A DNA stretch of 64,000 nucleotides from Clostridiales bacterium. Its GTDB lineage: Bacteria > Bacillota > Clostridia > Saccharofermentanales > Saccharofermentanaceae. The position numbers and the translations under genes were made by a program. The notes beneath the pieces are model-generated. The model ran no database searches. It saw only the letters and a list, made by a program, of their open reading frames with translations, and was not told the DNA's origin. Shown here piece after piece: positions 54,828 through 62,815 of the stretch (position 1 is the stretch's first letter; each line of letters opens with the position of its first letter). The DNA is taken from NCBI GenBank assembly GCA_017962145.1, contig JAGCVX010000005.1, forward strand, positions 124,001 through 188,000, written 5' to 3'.

Positions 54828-55562
54828 TTATCGGGAAGCCTGCTGCTTCTGCTTCTTATTCTTCTTGTGAACGATCTTGCCAAACAGACTAGAAAGTCCG
54901 ATGGCCAGAAGGCGGATCAACGCAACCGAACCAATGACCATGAATGATCCGATTCCAAATGATGCCAATCCGGATCCGAGAGCGGTCAAGGCCGGCGCAG
55001 GATGGCCGAACAGTGCGATGATTCCGAGGATAAATGTCACGATACCTGCGGCGATGCAAGCCACACCGGAAGCCGTAAACGCGGCAAGCGTGATAAATGC
55101 TACGAAGATCAAAACACATACGACGATCAAAAGTGCAAAGATGACCGGCGAAAGAGGAAGTGCGAAGATCGCTGCCAGGACGATTCCCAGGCCCTTCAGA
55201 GCGGAAGGCTTCTTCTTTTCTGTCTGAACCGGAGCAGCAACAGGCTGCTGAAAGTTTGGTGCTGCATTTTCTTGTGTATTCGGAGTCGCCTGGGAATTGA
55301 TGATCTGATCTGCTGCGACGAGTGCGCCGGTCTGATTGTTGTTCTCTTCCTCAGCCGGACCATACTGACGGTCTACGATATCGATCAGGATCTTCTTTCC
55401 GAGAACCTTCGGATCTCCGAGTTCCTCGATGACTTTGGATTCATTTTCAAATCCGGCATCGTCGAAGTACTCTTCATAAAACTCGACAGCCTCGTCTCTG
55501 TCTTCTTGCGGCAGGACCTTGAGTGCTTTTCTCAATTCCTGTAAATATGTTTCCTTATTCAT
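54828..55562 (-). CDS. DUF1700/HAAS-domain membrane protein
   Basis: 244 residues. The N-terminal helical DUF1700 (HAAS-type) domain (NKETYLQELRKALKVLPQEDRDEAVEFYEEYF, split across the region) spans ~1-80. A Gln/Pro/Asn linker and three to four TM helices follow (LGIVLAAIFALPLSPVIFAL, VCVLIFVAFITLAAFTASG, AIIAL..FGH, LASFGIGSFMVIGSVALI), ending in a basic tail. The function is unknown; it pairs with PadR-family regulators and DUF4097 proteins. The start overlaps the padR stop by 8 bp, so the two are translationally coupled. Confidence 0.87.
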   Translation of the reverse strand: MNKETYLQELRKALKVLPQEDRDEAVEFYEEYFDDAGFENESKVIEELGDPKVLGKKILIDIVDRQYGPAEEENNNQTGALVAADQIINSQATPNTQENAAPNFQQPVAAPVQTEKKKPSALKGLGIVLAAIFALPLSPVIFALLIVVCVLIFVAFITLAAFTASGVACIAAGIVTFILGIIALFGHPAPALTALGSGLASFGIGSFMVIGSVALIRLLAIGLSSLFGKIVHKKNKKQKQQASR

Positions 55563-55872
55563 TGTTGGCCCCTCCTAATAATGAATCAACGGAATCCTTG
55601 TACTTGTTCCACTCTTCAAAGTAATAAGCGTAAAGCTCTTTACCTTTCTCTGTAATTCGGTAATATCTTCGGTTTCGCCCTTGGTAAGGCTCATCGTAAG
55701 TTTCTAATGCATCTTCTTTTTGGAGTCTGCGCAGAACCGGATAAAGTGTCGACTCGGAAATATCCAGAACTGTCTTGACCTGTTGCGTAAGTGTATACCC
55801 ATACGCATCGCCCTTGTGGAGAACGGCCAGTACACAGGCATCCAATAAAGTTGAACCTAATTGGAATAACAT
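55555..55872 (-). CDS. PadR-family transcriptional regulator
   Basis: 105 residues, the short PadR form without a long C-terminal dimer domain. The winged helix is visible: HKGDAYGYTLTQQVKTVLDISESTLYPVLRRLQKEDALET, followed by YQGRNRRYYRITEKGKELY. It probably represses its own operon: a perfect palindrome (55905-55925) lies between the -35 and -10 of the promoter 30 bp upstream. It is first in the PadR-DUF1700-DUF4097 operon. Many such regulators respond to antibiotics or envelope-active compounds; the signal here is unknown. Confidence 0.93.
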   Translation of the reverse strand: MLFQLGSTLLDACVLAVLHKGDAYGYTLTQQVKTVLDISESTLYPVLRRLQKEDALETYDEPYQGRNRRYYRITEKGKELYAYYFEEWNKYKDSVDSLLGGANNE

Positions 55873-55904
55873 ACTATTCCTCCCTTCATATTGTATCGAT
55901 GGTT

Positions 55905-55935
55905 ATATTATACGGCGTATAATATTGGATGTCAA
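55905..55935 (-). promoter_or_regulatory. PadR operon promoter with embedded operator
   Basis: On the minus strand TTGACA (55935-55930), 17 bp, TATAAT (55912-55907). A 21-bp perfect palindrome made of ATATTATACG, one central base and CGTATAATAT covers the spacer and the -10 (55905-55925). This is the expected site for autorepression by the PadR protein encoded directly downstream. Confidence 0.85.
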
Positions 55936-56113
55936 CACAATATTGCAAGATTTATAAAAACATCGTTTTCTCCTCATATTACAGCGTTTCATCCCCTTTT
56001 CGACATGTTCAGTGTACGTCTTTTCTTTCGAAAATACTTGAAAAAAACCTTATTCGATCCTTAATTGTTTCTTAAAAGAAGCATGTTCTCCCCCACTTTA
56101 TCCCAGCGGTATA

Positions 56114-56142
56114 TTGTTTCCTCTTTGATTATTTGCTACAAT
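56114..56142 (+). promoter_or_regulatory. Promoter of the second MATE gene
   Basis: TTGTTT (56114-56119), 17 bp, TACAAT (56137-56142), followed by an AT-rich leader with TATATA repeats. The rest of the ~340-bp gap (55936-56113) holds no feature I recognise. Confidence 0.6.
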
Positions 56143-56216
56143 GCTCGAACGTACTCTTATATATGTATATATAAATAGATTCATTAATATACTAACTGCA
56201 ATGGAGCAGAGACAGA

Positions 56217-57605
56217 ATGGAACCGCTGACACAAAATAAATCGAAAGAATCTTCGTACATAAAGAAACTGCTTATGATCGCCATCCCGATGATGGTCCAA
56301 AACGGCATTTCGAATTTCGTAAATCTCCTGGACAACCTCATGATCGGCCGGGTGGGTACGAACGCGCTTTCCGGTGTCGCGATCGCAAACCAGCTGATCT
56401 TCGTATTCTATCTGGTCATTTTCGGCGCAACTGCCGGTGTCGGTATCTTTACGGCGCAGTATCACGGAAAAGGAGATACAGAAGGTGTCCGCTATACATT
56501 CCGCTTTAAGCTGATCCTCAACACCATACTCTCTGCGATCTGCACACTGGTATTTCTCATCTTCTGCCCGTATCTGATCCATCTCTTTCTTTTGGGTGAA
56601 GGCGATCCTGCCGATGCAGCCGAATCTCTCCGCATCGGCGTCAACTATATGCGCGTGATCCTCATCAGCCTCATCCCGATCGGTTTGACACAGGCTTATG
56701 CAGGAACACTTAAGGATCTCGGCCGCACGAAGCTTCCGATGATCGCTTCTCTTTGCGCAATCCTGGTCAACCTTTGCGGTAACTACGTTCTTATCTATGG
56801 ACACTTCGGTCTTCCGGCCCTCGGCGCAGTCGGTGCGGCGATTGCTACCGTATTTTCCCGTTTTGTCGAGCTTGCGATATTGATCATCTACACCGGTAAG
56901 CACCCGGATGTATGCCCGTTCATCAGCGGCGCATTCAAAGATTTCCGCGTGCCGAAGGAACTGGCCTGGAAATATATCCGAAAGGCACTCCCACTTATGG
57001 CGAACGAGTCCCTCTGGTCTTTGGGCGTAACCACGATGAACCAGTGCTATTCCTTTAAGAGCCTGGACTCCGTCGCGGCGCTCAATATCGAGTCTACGAT
57101 CTGGAACCTCATGGCAGTGGCATTTATCGCCATGGGTGAAGCCGTCGGTATCGTCATGGGACATATCCTGGGAAGTGGCGACCTTTCGACCGCCAAGTCC
57201 AAAGCAAAGAAGATGCGCTGGTTTACCGTTTTGTGCGGTGTCGTCTTCGGACTTCTTGCCATCGGCGTGGCCCCCTTCTTCCCGCTTCTTTATAATACTT
57301 CGGATCATATCCGAAGCATGGCAACAAGCTTCATCATCATATGTGGTGTCGTCATGCCGCTGGCTGCGTATAACCATGCCTCGTACTTCATCATCCGTTC
57401 CGGTGGTAATGCGATGATCACTGTGATCTTCGACTGCGTATATACCTGGGTCATCGCGGTGCCGGTGGCCTTCCTGCTAAGCCACTACTCCAACCTGAGT
57501 ATCACCTGGATCCTCGGGATCGTACAGGCACTCGAAAGTATAAAATGTATCGTTGCCTTCTTCCTGGTACGAAGTAATCTCTGGGTCAAAAACATCGTCA
57601 AATAA
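56217..57605 (+). CDS. MATE-family transporter
   Basis: 462 residues, 12 TM helices. MIAIPMMVQNGISNFVNLLDNLMIGRVGTNALSG (split across helix 1-2) and the ALPLMANESLWSLGVTTMNQCYS start of the second half mark the family. It is a proton- or sodium-driven exporter, substrate unknown; it is from a different MATE branch than the gene at 46259. It starts behind a moderate ATGGAG site and has a strong bidirectional terminator 2-40 bp past the stop. A long antisense open frame through it is discounted. Confidence 0.9.
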   Translation: MEPLTQNKSKESSYIKKLLMIAIPMMVQNGISNFVNLLDNLMIGRVGTNALSGVAIANQLIFVFYLVIFGATAGVGIFTAQYHGKGDTEGVRYTFRFKLILNTILSAICTLVFLIFCPYLIHLFLLGEGDPADAAESLRIGVNYMRVILISLIPIGLTQAYAGTLKDLGRTKLPMIASLCAILVNLCGNYVLIYGHFGLPALGAVGAAIATVFSRFVELAILIIYTGKHPDVCPFISGAFKDFRVPKELAWKYIRKALPLMANESLWSLGVTTMNQCYSFKSLDSVAALNIESTIWNLMAVAFIAMGEAVGIVMGHILGSGDLSTAKSKAKKMRWFTVLCGVVFGLLAIGVAPFFPLLYNTSDHIRSMATSFIIICGVVMPLAAYNHASYFIIRSGGNAMITVIFDCVYTWVIAVPVAFLLSHYSNLSITWILGIVQALESIKCIVAFFLVRSNLWVKNIVK

Positions 57606-57606
57606 C

Positions 57607-57650
57607 AAAAGCGCGCAGATCAAAAACCTGCGCGCTTCTTCTTTTTGTTT
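57607..57650. terminator. Bidirectional terminator
   Basis: AAGCGCGCAG pairs perfectly with CTGCGCGCTT around a 9-nt loop, followed by CTTCTTTTTG. It serves the MATE gene and, on the other strand, rsfS. Confidence 0.88.
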
Positions 57651-57662
57651 GGATGATCCCGA

Positions 57663-58001
57663 TTACTCTTCGGTCTTCTTCATCGCCCAGAGCTTTTCGA
57701 GGTTATAGTTGGATCTTTCTTCCGGATGGAAAACATGAACAACAACATCCTTATAATCCAGAAGGATCCAGCGTCCGGATTCACGACCTTCGATATGGTC
57801 CGGTGTGACATCGTAATCACGCTTGAGCATGTATTCCACTTCGTCGGCAAGAGCTTTGATATGCGTGGACGAAGTACCGGAGCAGATGACGAAATAATCT
57901 GCAAGAACTGTCTTTTCCGAAACCGGAATCAACTCGATATCCACACCCTTCTTATTCTCCAGGATCTCCACAATCTTATCAGCAAGCTCTTTTATCTCCA
58001 T
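57663..58001 (-). CDS. rsfS: Ribosomal silencing factor RsfS
   Basis: 112 residues, single domain. ADYFVICSGTSSTHIKALADEVE and EGRESGRWILLDYKDVVVHVFHPEERSNYNLEKLW are the conserved RsfS (formerly Iojap) blocks. It binds uL14 on the 50S subunit and blocks subunit joining under starvation. The ATG at 58001 lies 6 bp after GGGAGG; a GTG two codons earlier is too close. It follows the NadD-YqeK gene by 73 bp, the usual neighbourhood in Firmicutes (nadD-yqeK-rsfS). Confidence 0.95.
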   Translation of the reverse strand: MEIKELADKIVEILENKKGVDIELIPVSEKTVLADYFVICSGTSSTHIKALADEVEYMLKRDYDVTPDHIEGRESGRWILLDYKDVVVHVFHPEERSNYNLEKLWAMKKTEE

Positions 58002-58074
58002 TTGCACCCTCCCAAGTGAAATCTGTTTTCTTCATTATACACAATTTTCTCTTCGCGCGAATAACTTTCGTGTC

Positions 58075-59271
58075 TTAATTCTTACGGTTTGCCAGAAGAT
58101 ACGCCAATGATTTTTTCGTATCCTCATGGATCAGCATTCCCTTCTTGGCAAAGCTTTCACGGATTGCACAGTAGCACTCGATCAAGGCCGCATCGAGATC
58201 CGTCTCTGCATATTTTCGGATCAGTGTCAGATCGTCATAGTCACGGCTGGGTTCGAGTTTGTCTGCCAGATATACGATCTTATCCGTGATCGTCATGATC
58301 TCTCTTCCCACGGTATGGAACTGGATCGCATCCAGTACTTCCTGATCGGTCACACCATAGTGTTCCGCGGCATAGACCGCACCGGCCGGTGAATGAAGGA
58401 TCTGTTTTCCGGGGACATATCCGTGGATGATCTTTGCCGCCAGCTCGATCTGCTGCTTTTCGGGAAGCTCCTTGGCACAGTCATGCAAAAGTGCAGCCAA
58501 AGCGCATTTATCCGGATCCGCACCGAAACGCATCGCATAACGGGTCGCAAGAACGCAGACGTTCATGCTGTGCAGCAATCGCTTTCCGCTGAGTTCTCTA
58601 AACAAAGTAAAGCAGTGCTTCATCAGAAGCGCATACATTTCATCGGATACATTCATGAGTGGCGAATCTTCGCAGTAGAGATCGTGCGTATGGATAAACG
58701 TACGAACCGCGTCCGGAAGCTCTTCTGAACTTTCCCACTCGGCACGGGTACGCAGGATCGAAGATGCAGCTTCGATACCATCGATCTGGAAGAACTTGAT
58801 CTTCGTATCGAAGACCTCTTCTAGATGCATCGCCTGGTTCTTTGCCTGTCCCTCATCGATACCGGGACGAAGCGCGCAGAGAAGTTTCGCCTGTTTTAAG
58901 ATCTCATCCGGCTTGTACCAGGATTCAAACTCAAAAAGGATGTCCGAACCGCACATCAGATAAAGCTCATCCTTATCGGATACGACTTTCTGCTTACGGA
59001 GATTTTTCAGGGTGGTCACAGTATAGCTTGGCTCGCCGAAAACCTGCTCGATGTCGCACACCTCACACTTCGGTTCGTCCTTCAGGGCTGCCTTGACCAT
59101 ATAGAAACGATAAGGAGAAAGCGTCACTTTTCGCGCCGGTTTAAAACACGGCATACCTGTCGGAATTACGATGACACGGTCCACTTTCTTGCTGGCGATC
59201 GCGCCACGGATCATGGAAAGATGTCCTTTGTGAAATGGGTCAAATGCCCCGCCGTAAATTCCGATCTTCAA
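58075..59271 (-). CDS. nadD-yqeK: Fused nicotinate-nucleotide adenylyltransferase (NadD) and HD-domain YqeK hydrolase
   Basis: 398 residues with two complete domains. Residues ~1-200 are NadD: GIYGGAFDPFHKGHLSM (nucleotide-binding HxGH) and SSILRTRAEW (ISSTxIR-like). Residues ~215-398 are an HD phosphohydrolase: HSMNVCVLATRYAMRFG, LLHDCAKELP and HSPAGAVYAAEHYG give the metal ligands, as in YqeK, a dinucleoside tetraphosphate hydrolase. NadD makes NaAD from NaMN and ATP in NAD biosynthesis. The start is TTG at 59271 with AAGGAG upstream. In most Firmicutes these are two adjacent genes; here one frame encodes both. It follows purD by 26 bp. Confidence 0.92.
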   Translation of the reverse strand: MKIGIYGGAFDPFHKGHLSMIRGAIASKKVDRVIVIPTGMPCFKPARKVTLSPYRFYMVKAALKDEPKCEVCDIEQVFGEPSYTVTTLKNLRKQKVVSDKDELYLMCGSDILFEFESWYKPDEILKQAKLLCALRPGIDEGQAKNQAMHLEEVFDTKIKFFQIDGIEAASSILRTRAEWESSEELPDAVRTFIHTHDLYCEDSPLMNVSDEMYALLMKHCFTLFRELSGKRLLHSMNVCVLATRYAMRFGADPDKCALAALLHDCAKELPEKQQIELAAKIIHGYVPGKQILHSPAGAVYAAEHYGVTDQEVLDAIQFHTVGREIMTITDKIVYLADKLEPSRDYDDLTLIRKYAETDLDAALIECYCAIRESFAKKGMLIHEDTKKSLAYLLANRKN

Positions 59272-59297
59272 GTGTACTTTCTCCTTCCCTTTCGGAC

Positions 59298-60551
59298 TTA
59301 CTTTAACGTTCTTCCGATATCTGTTCTATAGTGTGCCTTTTCAAAGGAGATCTTCTTGACTCCTTCGTATGCGGAATCGATCGCTTCATCCATCGTTGCG
59401 CCATCTGCATATACGCAGAGTACACGTCCGCCTGATGTGACGAGTTTGCCGTCCTTGAGCGCGGTACCGGCCTGGAAGACGAGATGTCCGCACTCCTTGA
59501 TGCCTGTGATCTCATAACCCTTATCGTACTTTTCCGGATATCCGCCGCTGGCCATAACAACGACACAGGAGCAGCCCGGCTTCCACTTCAGATCGACCTG
59601 ATCGAGCGTTCCGTCGATACATGCATCAACGAGCTCCATGAGATCATTTTCCATACGCGGCAGGATCGCCTGGCACTCCGGATCACCGAAGCGGGCGTTG
59701 TACTCCACAACCTTCGCGCCGTCTTTGGTAAGCATGAGGCCGAAGTAAATAACGCCTTTGAAAGGACGGCCTTCTGCCGCCAGTGCCTTGATGGTCGGCT
59801 CCACGATCGTATCGTAGATCGCCTTCTCCTCTTCCGCTGTCAGATCCGCACCCGGTGTCACGGCACCCATACCGCCTGTATTCAGGCCTTCGTCATGGTC
59901 ATACGCACGCTTATGGTCACGGGAAGTGATCATCGGGATGACGGTCTTACCATCGGCAAACGCCAGAAGTGTCATCTCCGGGCCGACCATGCATTCCTCG
60001 ATGACAACTGTGCTTCCGGATTTACCGAATACACCTTCGCTCATCATGGAGATAACGGCTTTCTTCGCTTCATCAAGCGTCTGCGCGATGATAACACCCT
60101 TACCGAGTGCAAGACCATCGGCCTTGATAACGATCGGCATCTCTTGTGTTTCCAGGTATGCCAATGCTTCATCCTGATTGGTGAAAGTCTGGTACTTCGC
60201 CGTCGGGATATTATATTTCTTCATCAGTTCCTTGGAAAAAGCCTTGGACGCCTCGATGATCGCCGCATTCTTATACGGTCCGAAAGCACGGAGCCCCGCG
60301 GCCTCCATGGCATCTACCATACCCAGAGCAAGCGGGTCATCCGGTGCAACAAATACGAGATCAAACTGTTCTTTCTTTGCGAATTCCACCATAGCCGGAA
60401 CATCTGTGGCTTTGATCGGAACACAGGTAGCAATTTCGGCAATACCGCCGTTACCCGGTGCGCAGAAAAGCTCCGTTACTCTCGGACTCTGCTTCAGCTT
60501 CCAACAAATCGCATGCTCACGGCCACCGCCGCCTACTACTAAAACCTTCAT
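59298..60551 (-). CDS. purD: Phosphoribosylamine-glycine ligase
   Basis: 417 residues, full length. VLVVGGGGREHA starts the GARS N-domain; the ATP-grasp includes VIKADGLALGKGV and TLLAFADGKTVIPM, and GGMGAVTPG plus YNARFGDPECQ are diagnostic. It makes glycinamide ribonucleotide in purine synthesis. GGAGG lies 7 bp upstream. A hairpin (60585-60610) and extended -10 (60621-60628) precede it; no purine riboswitch consensus was seen. purH lies 2.3 kb away on the same strand, so it is not one continuous pur operon. Confidence 0.96.
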   Translation of the reverse strand: MKVLVVGGGGREHAICWKLKQSPRVTELFCAPGNGGIAEIATCVPIKATDVPAMVEFAKKEQFDLVFVAPDDPLALGMVDAMEAAGLRAFGPYKNAAIIEASKAFSKELMKKYNIPTAKYQTFTNQDEALAYLETQEMPIVIKADGLALGKGVIIAQTLDEAKKAVISMMSEGVFGKSGSTVVIEECMVGPEMTLLAFADGKTVIPMITSRDHKRAYDHDEGLNTGGMGAVTPGADLTAEEEKAIYDTIVEPTIKALAAEGRPFKGVIYFGLMLTKDGAKVVEYNARFGDPECQAILPRMENDLMELVDACIDGTLDQVDLKWKPGCSCVVVMASGGYPEKYDKGYEITGIKECGHLVFQAGTALKDGKLVTSGGRVLCVYADGATMDEAIDSAYEGVKKISFEKAHYRTDIGRTLK

Positions 60552-60584
60552 GAATTAACCTCCGGGTATCTTGCTTGATCTTCC

Positions 60585-60629
60585 GTCCGCGAAAACTCAC
60601 CTTCACGGACCTGACACTTCATTATAACA
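60585..60629 (-). promoter_or_regulatory. Leader hairpin and promoter of purD
   Basis: On the minus strand TG-T-TATAAT (extended -10, 60629-60621) precedes a hairpin formed by GTCCG-C-GAA and TTC-A-CGGAC (60585-60610). A short GCAC/GTGC stem at ~60645-60658 may end the upstream gene. Confidence 0.45.
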
Positions 60630-60668
60630 AACCCGTCGGAAAATAGCACCACAAAGTGCCTTTCGATC

Positions 60669-61943
60669 TTAATAGTGTGGAGCAGTTTCTACACAAGTGA
60701 TCTGATTGACGACCCAGTTATCTTCGATCAAAGAGTAATGTGAACCACAGTACGGGCAGGTGCTGACATGGATCGCGTCAAAAGAACCGGCGCACTTTTT
60801 GCAGTTTACCGCGTGGATCGTGAAACCATAGTCTTCTTTCTTCACCTTTTTTGCAAGGATCAGATGAAAGACCTGCTTTTTAAACGACACGGTCCCACTG
60901 GCATTGTCATAATACGCGCAGACAACATAGGCTTTTACACTTATGCGAAGGACATTCTCGACAACACTGCTTCCTACATATTCGAGCGTACCACGATACT
61001 CTACGTCGACGATGTTATCCATATACGAAAGCGGATCGGCATTGTCATAGATCGTCAGACTGCTTCTGTTCTCAGAAAAAGCGATTCCTCGAAACAGCGA
61101 GAGCACTTTCTCTTCAAAGTATTCATAAGAGAAATTCTCATCATATCTCTTCAGATCTGCTTCCATTCTCGCCTTTGTCGCCGCAGTGGCCTGGCTGTCC
61201 TGTACTTCATGACTCACTTGGGATACTTTCTTGGCTGCCAGGGCCGGTCCCAGCATCAGATGCATCACGATAAAGCTGAAAAGCAGGAGACCTCCACCGA
61301 AAAAGCCGATCATGAAGAGGCTCATTGCGATCGACCCTCCCAGGCCATAGCCTTGCTCCTCGGCGATCGAAAGACCTGCAAGAAGGCCGAGGATCGCGCC
61401 GAGAAGGCCGAAATACCAGAATCCGCCCTTCATCATGCCCTTATAGAGTTTCTTACTTATTAAAGACGGTCTTGTATAGTACCCGGAAATACAAGGATAG
61501 ACTTGTGGCATCTCGTAAGTGGTGCCGCACATCGGACAGCCCGAAGTAAACTTCGAAAGAAGATCCGTATGGCCGCAGTTTTTACATGTATAAGTTTCCT
61601 GTCCCTGTGTCTGCTTATTCAGAATACCCGTGTATAAGGTCTCTTCCGTTATATCCGAGCGACCCACCATGGCTCCGTTTTTATAGAAGTCCGTCTCATA
61701 ATCACAGTGGTTTTTCGTAAGTGTGTACGTATACGGATACTGAACGTGCTCGTAGCTCTTCTCGTTTTCCGCGCCGTCCTTTTCGAATTTTTTCTGCATC
61801 GTCAGACCGTACTTGGTCACTCTGTTTCTCTGACAATCCAAACCAAAACGCAAGTCTGCCGAAGCTCTCTGCGGATACGGTCCTCCCTGGAAGAATCTCG
61901 TCAATTCTTCCGTGTACGTTTTTCTGATTTGTGAATAATCCAT
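60669..61943 (-). CDS. Membrane protein with two zinc ribbons and a Tim44-like segment
   Basis: 424 residues, function unknown. The first zinc ribbon CKNCGHTDLLSKFTSGCPMCG is near residues 118-138, followed by two TM helices (FWYFGLLGAILGLLAGLS and GGSIAMSLFMIGFFGGGLLLFSFIVMHL, residues ~170-235). Residues ~255-375 (FSYEYFEEKVLSLFRGIAFSEN..) resemble the Tim44-like fold found in bacterial membrane proteins. A second ribbon CKKCAGSFDAIHVSTCPYCGS closes it. The two ribbons on one side of the membrane suggest a metal-stabilised scaffold. An extended -10 (62007-62015) lies ~64 bp upstream. Confidence 0.72.
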   Translation of the reverse strand: MDYSQIRKTYTEELTRFFQGGPYPQRASADLRFGLDCQRNRVTKYGLTMQKKFEKDGAENEKSYEHVQYPYTYTLTKNHCDYETDFYKNGAMVGRSDITEETLYTGILNKQTQGQETYTCKNCGHTDLLSKFTSGCPMCGTTYEMPQVYPCISGYYTRPSLISKKLYKGMMKGGFWYFGLLGAILGLLAGLSIAEEQGYGLGGSIAMSLFMIGFFGGGLLLFSFIVMHLMLGPALAAKKVSQVSHEVQDSQATAATKARMEADLKRYDENFSYEYFEEKVLSLFRGIAFSENRSSLTIYDNADPLSYMDNIVDVEYRGTLEYVGSSVVENVLRISVKAYVVCAYYDNASGTVSFKKQVFHLILAKKVKKEDYGFTIHAVNCKKCAGSFDAIHVSTCPYCGSHYSLIEDNWVVNQITCVETAPHY

Positions 61944-62061
61944 TGCCCTTCTCCCATTCCTTTATTTCTTTTTCCTTTTTTCTTTTCCTTTTTTCCAAAC
62001 ACCGCTATTATAGCATTCCTGCTTTGATGAATTCTCGGTGGCATGACATGTATAAAGACTT

Positions 62062-62095
62062 AAAAACAGAGGCTGTTCTTGCAAATGGCAACAGC
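62062..62095 (-). terminator. Terminator after the CmpB-like gene
   Basis: On the minus strand GCTGTT (62095-62090) and AACAGC (62077-62072) form a hairpin followed by CTCTGTTTTTAAG. Confidence 0.6.
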
Positions 62096-62105
62096 TAAGT
62101 CGCTT

Positions 62106-62669
62106 TTACGCTTTGAAGAATACCGGATGAATGATATACGCATAGAGTATATCGCCGAAGAATAAGATGGCCGTCGGGATCGATACGGCAAGGATCGCCT
62201 TCTTGCTCCATTTTTCAGAGAGCGCGAAGAAACCGGGGATCACCCACAGGCTGTAAAGAAGCCCGAGGATACCAAAAACCAGGACCGATCTCAGGCACAC
62301 ATACCCGCCGATATTTCCCCAGTTCCAGATCTCCGTGTTGTAATCCCAAAGACGAAGGCCGTCCATGTAGTGATAGCAGAAATATCCGGTCGCGAACTCC
62401 AGAATGCCCGCACCGATGATCGTTCCGACAAAGATGATCCATGGATTGATCTTTCTTTTATAAGTGACAAGTGTCAGCGCCAGTCCGCCAAATCCGTAGA
62501 TCGGAAGCCAGGGACCGAAGCCCTGTCCGCGCTTGATGAAGTGCCCCATATCGATCCGATAAAAGAGCATCTCGTAGACCCAGCCGATCATGCACCCCAA
62601 AACGACGAGCATGAAGACCGTGATGATCGTTTTCGATCTCGAACTCAATTCTTTTTCCATATTATCCAT
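62106..62669 (-). CDS. CmpB-like (putative ABC-transporter type IV) membrane protein
   Basis: 187 residues, five predicted TM helices. The family features are a Trp-Glu pair in helix 1 (IGWVYEMLFYR), RGQGFGPWLPIYGFGG, and ILEFATGYFCYHYMDGLRLWDYNTEIWNWGNIGGYVCLR (in separate pieces). This family is widely spread in Firmicutes and annotated as a transporter without firm evidence. The start is uncertain between 62669 and 62660; GGGG lies 1 or 10 bp upstream respectively. No partner ATPase is adjacent. Confidence 0.75.
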   Translation of the reverse strand: MDNMEKELSSRSKTIITVFMLVVLGCMIGWVYEMLFYRIDMGHFIKRGQGFGPWLPIYGFGGLALTLVTYKRKINPWIIFVGTIIGAGILEFATGYFCYHYMDGLRLWDYNTEIWNWGNIGGYVCLRSVLVFGILGLLYSLWVIPGFFALSEKWSKKAILAVSIPTAILFFGDILYAYIIHPVFFKA

Positions 62670-62721
62670 ACCCCAAATTCTTTTTCCATTTCAATTATAC
62701 CATTCACTTAAGAAAAGCAAC

Positions 62722-62763
62722 GCCCCAAAAACAAAGCACCCCGGGCCGAAACCCGAGGTGCCT
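62722..62763 (-). terminator. Terminator after purH
   Basis: On the minus strand AGGCACCTCGGG pairs with CCCGGGGTGCTT (with one bulge), followed by TTGTTTTTGG. It lies ~50 bp after the purH stop. Confidence 0.8.
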
Positions 62764-62815
62764 TAATCATTTAATGTGATTCGTATTCAGCGCGAAATGC
62801 ACTGTCACCCGAAGA

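Noticed and set aside
56184..57377. A 397-codon minus-strand frame opposite the second MATE gene
   Set aside because: The MATE protein on the plus strand is clear, with 12 TM helices; the antisense product is a charged low-complexity shadow.
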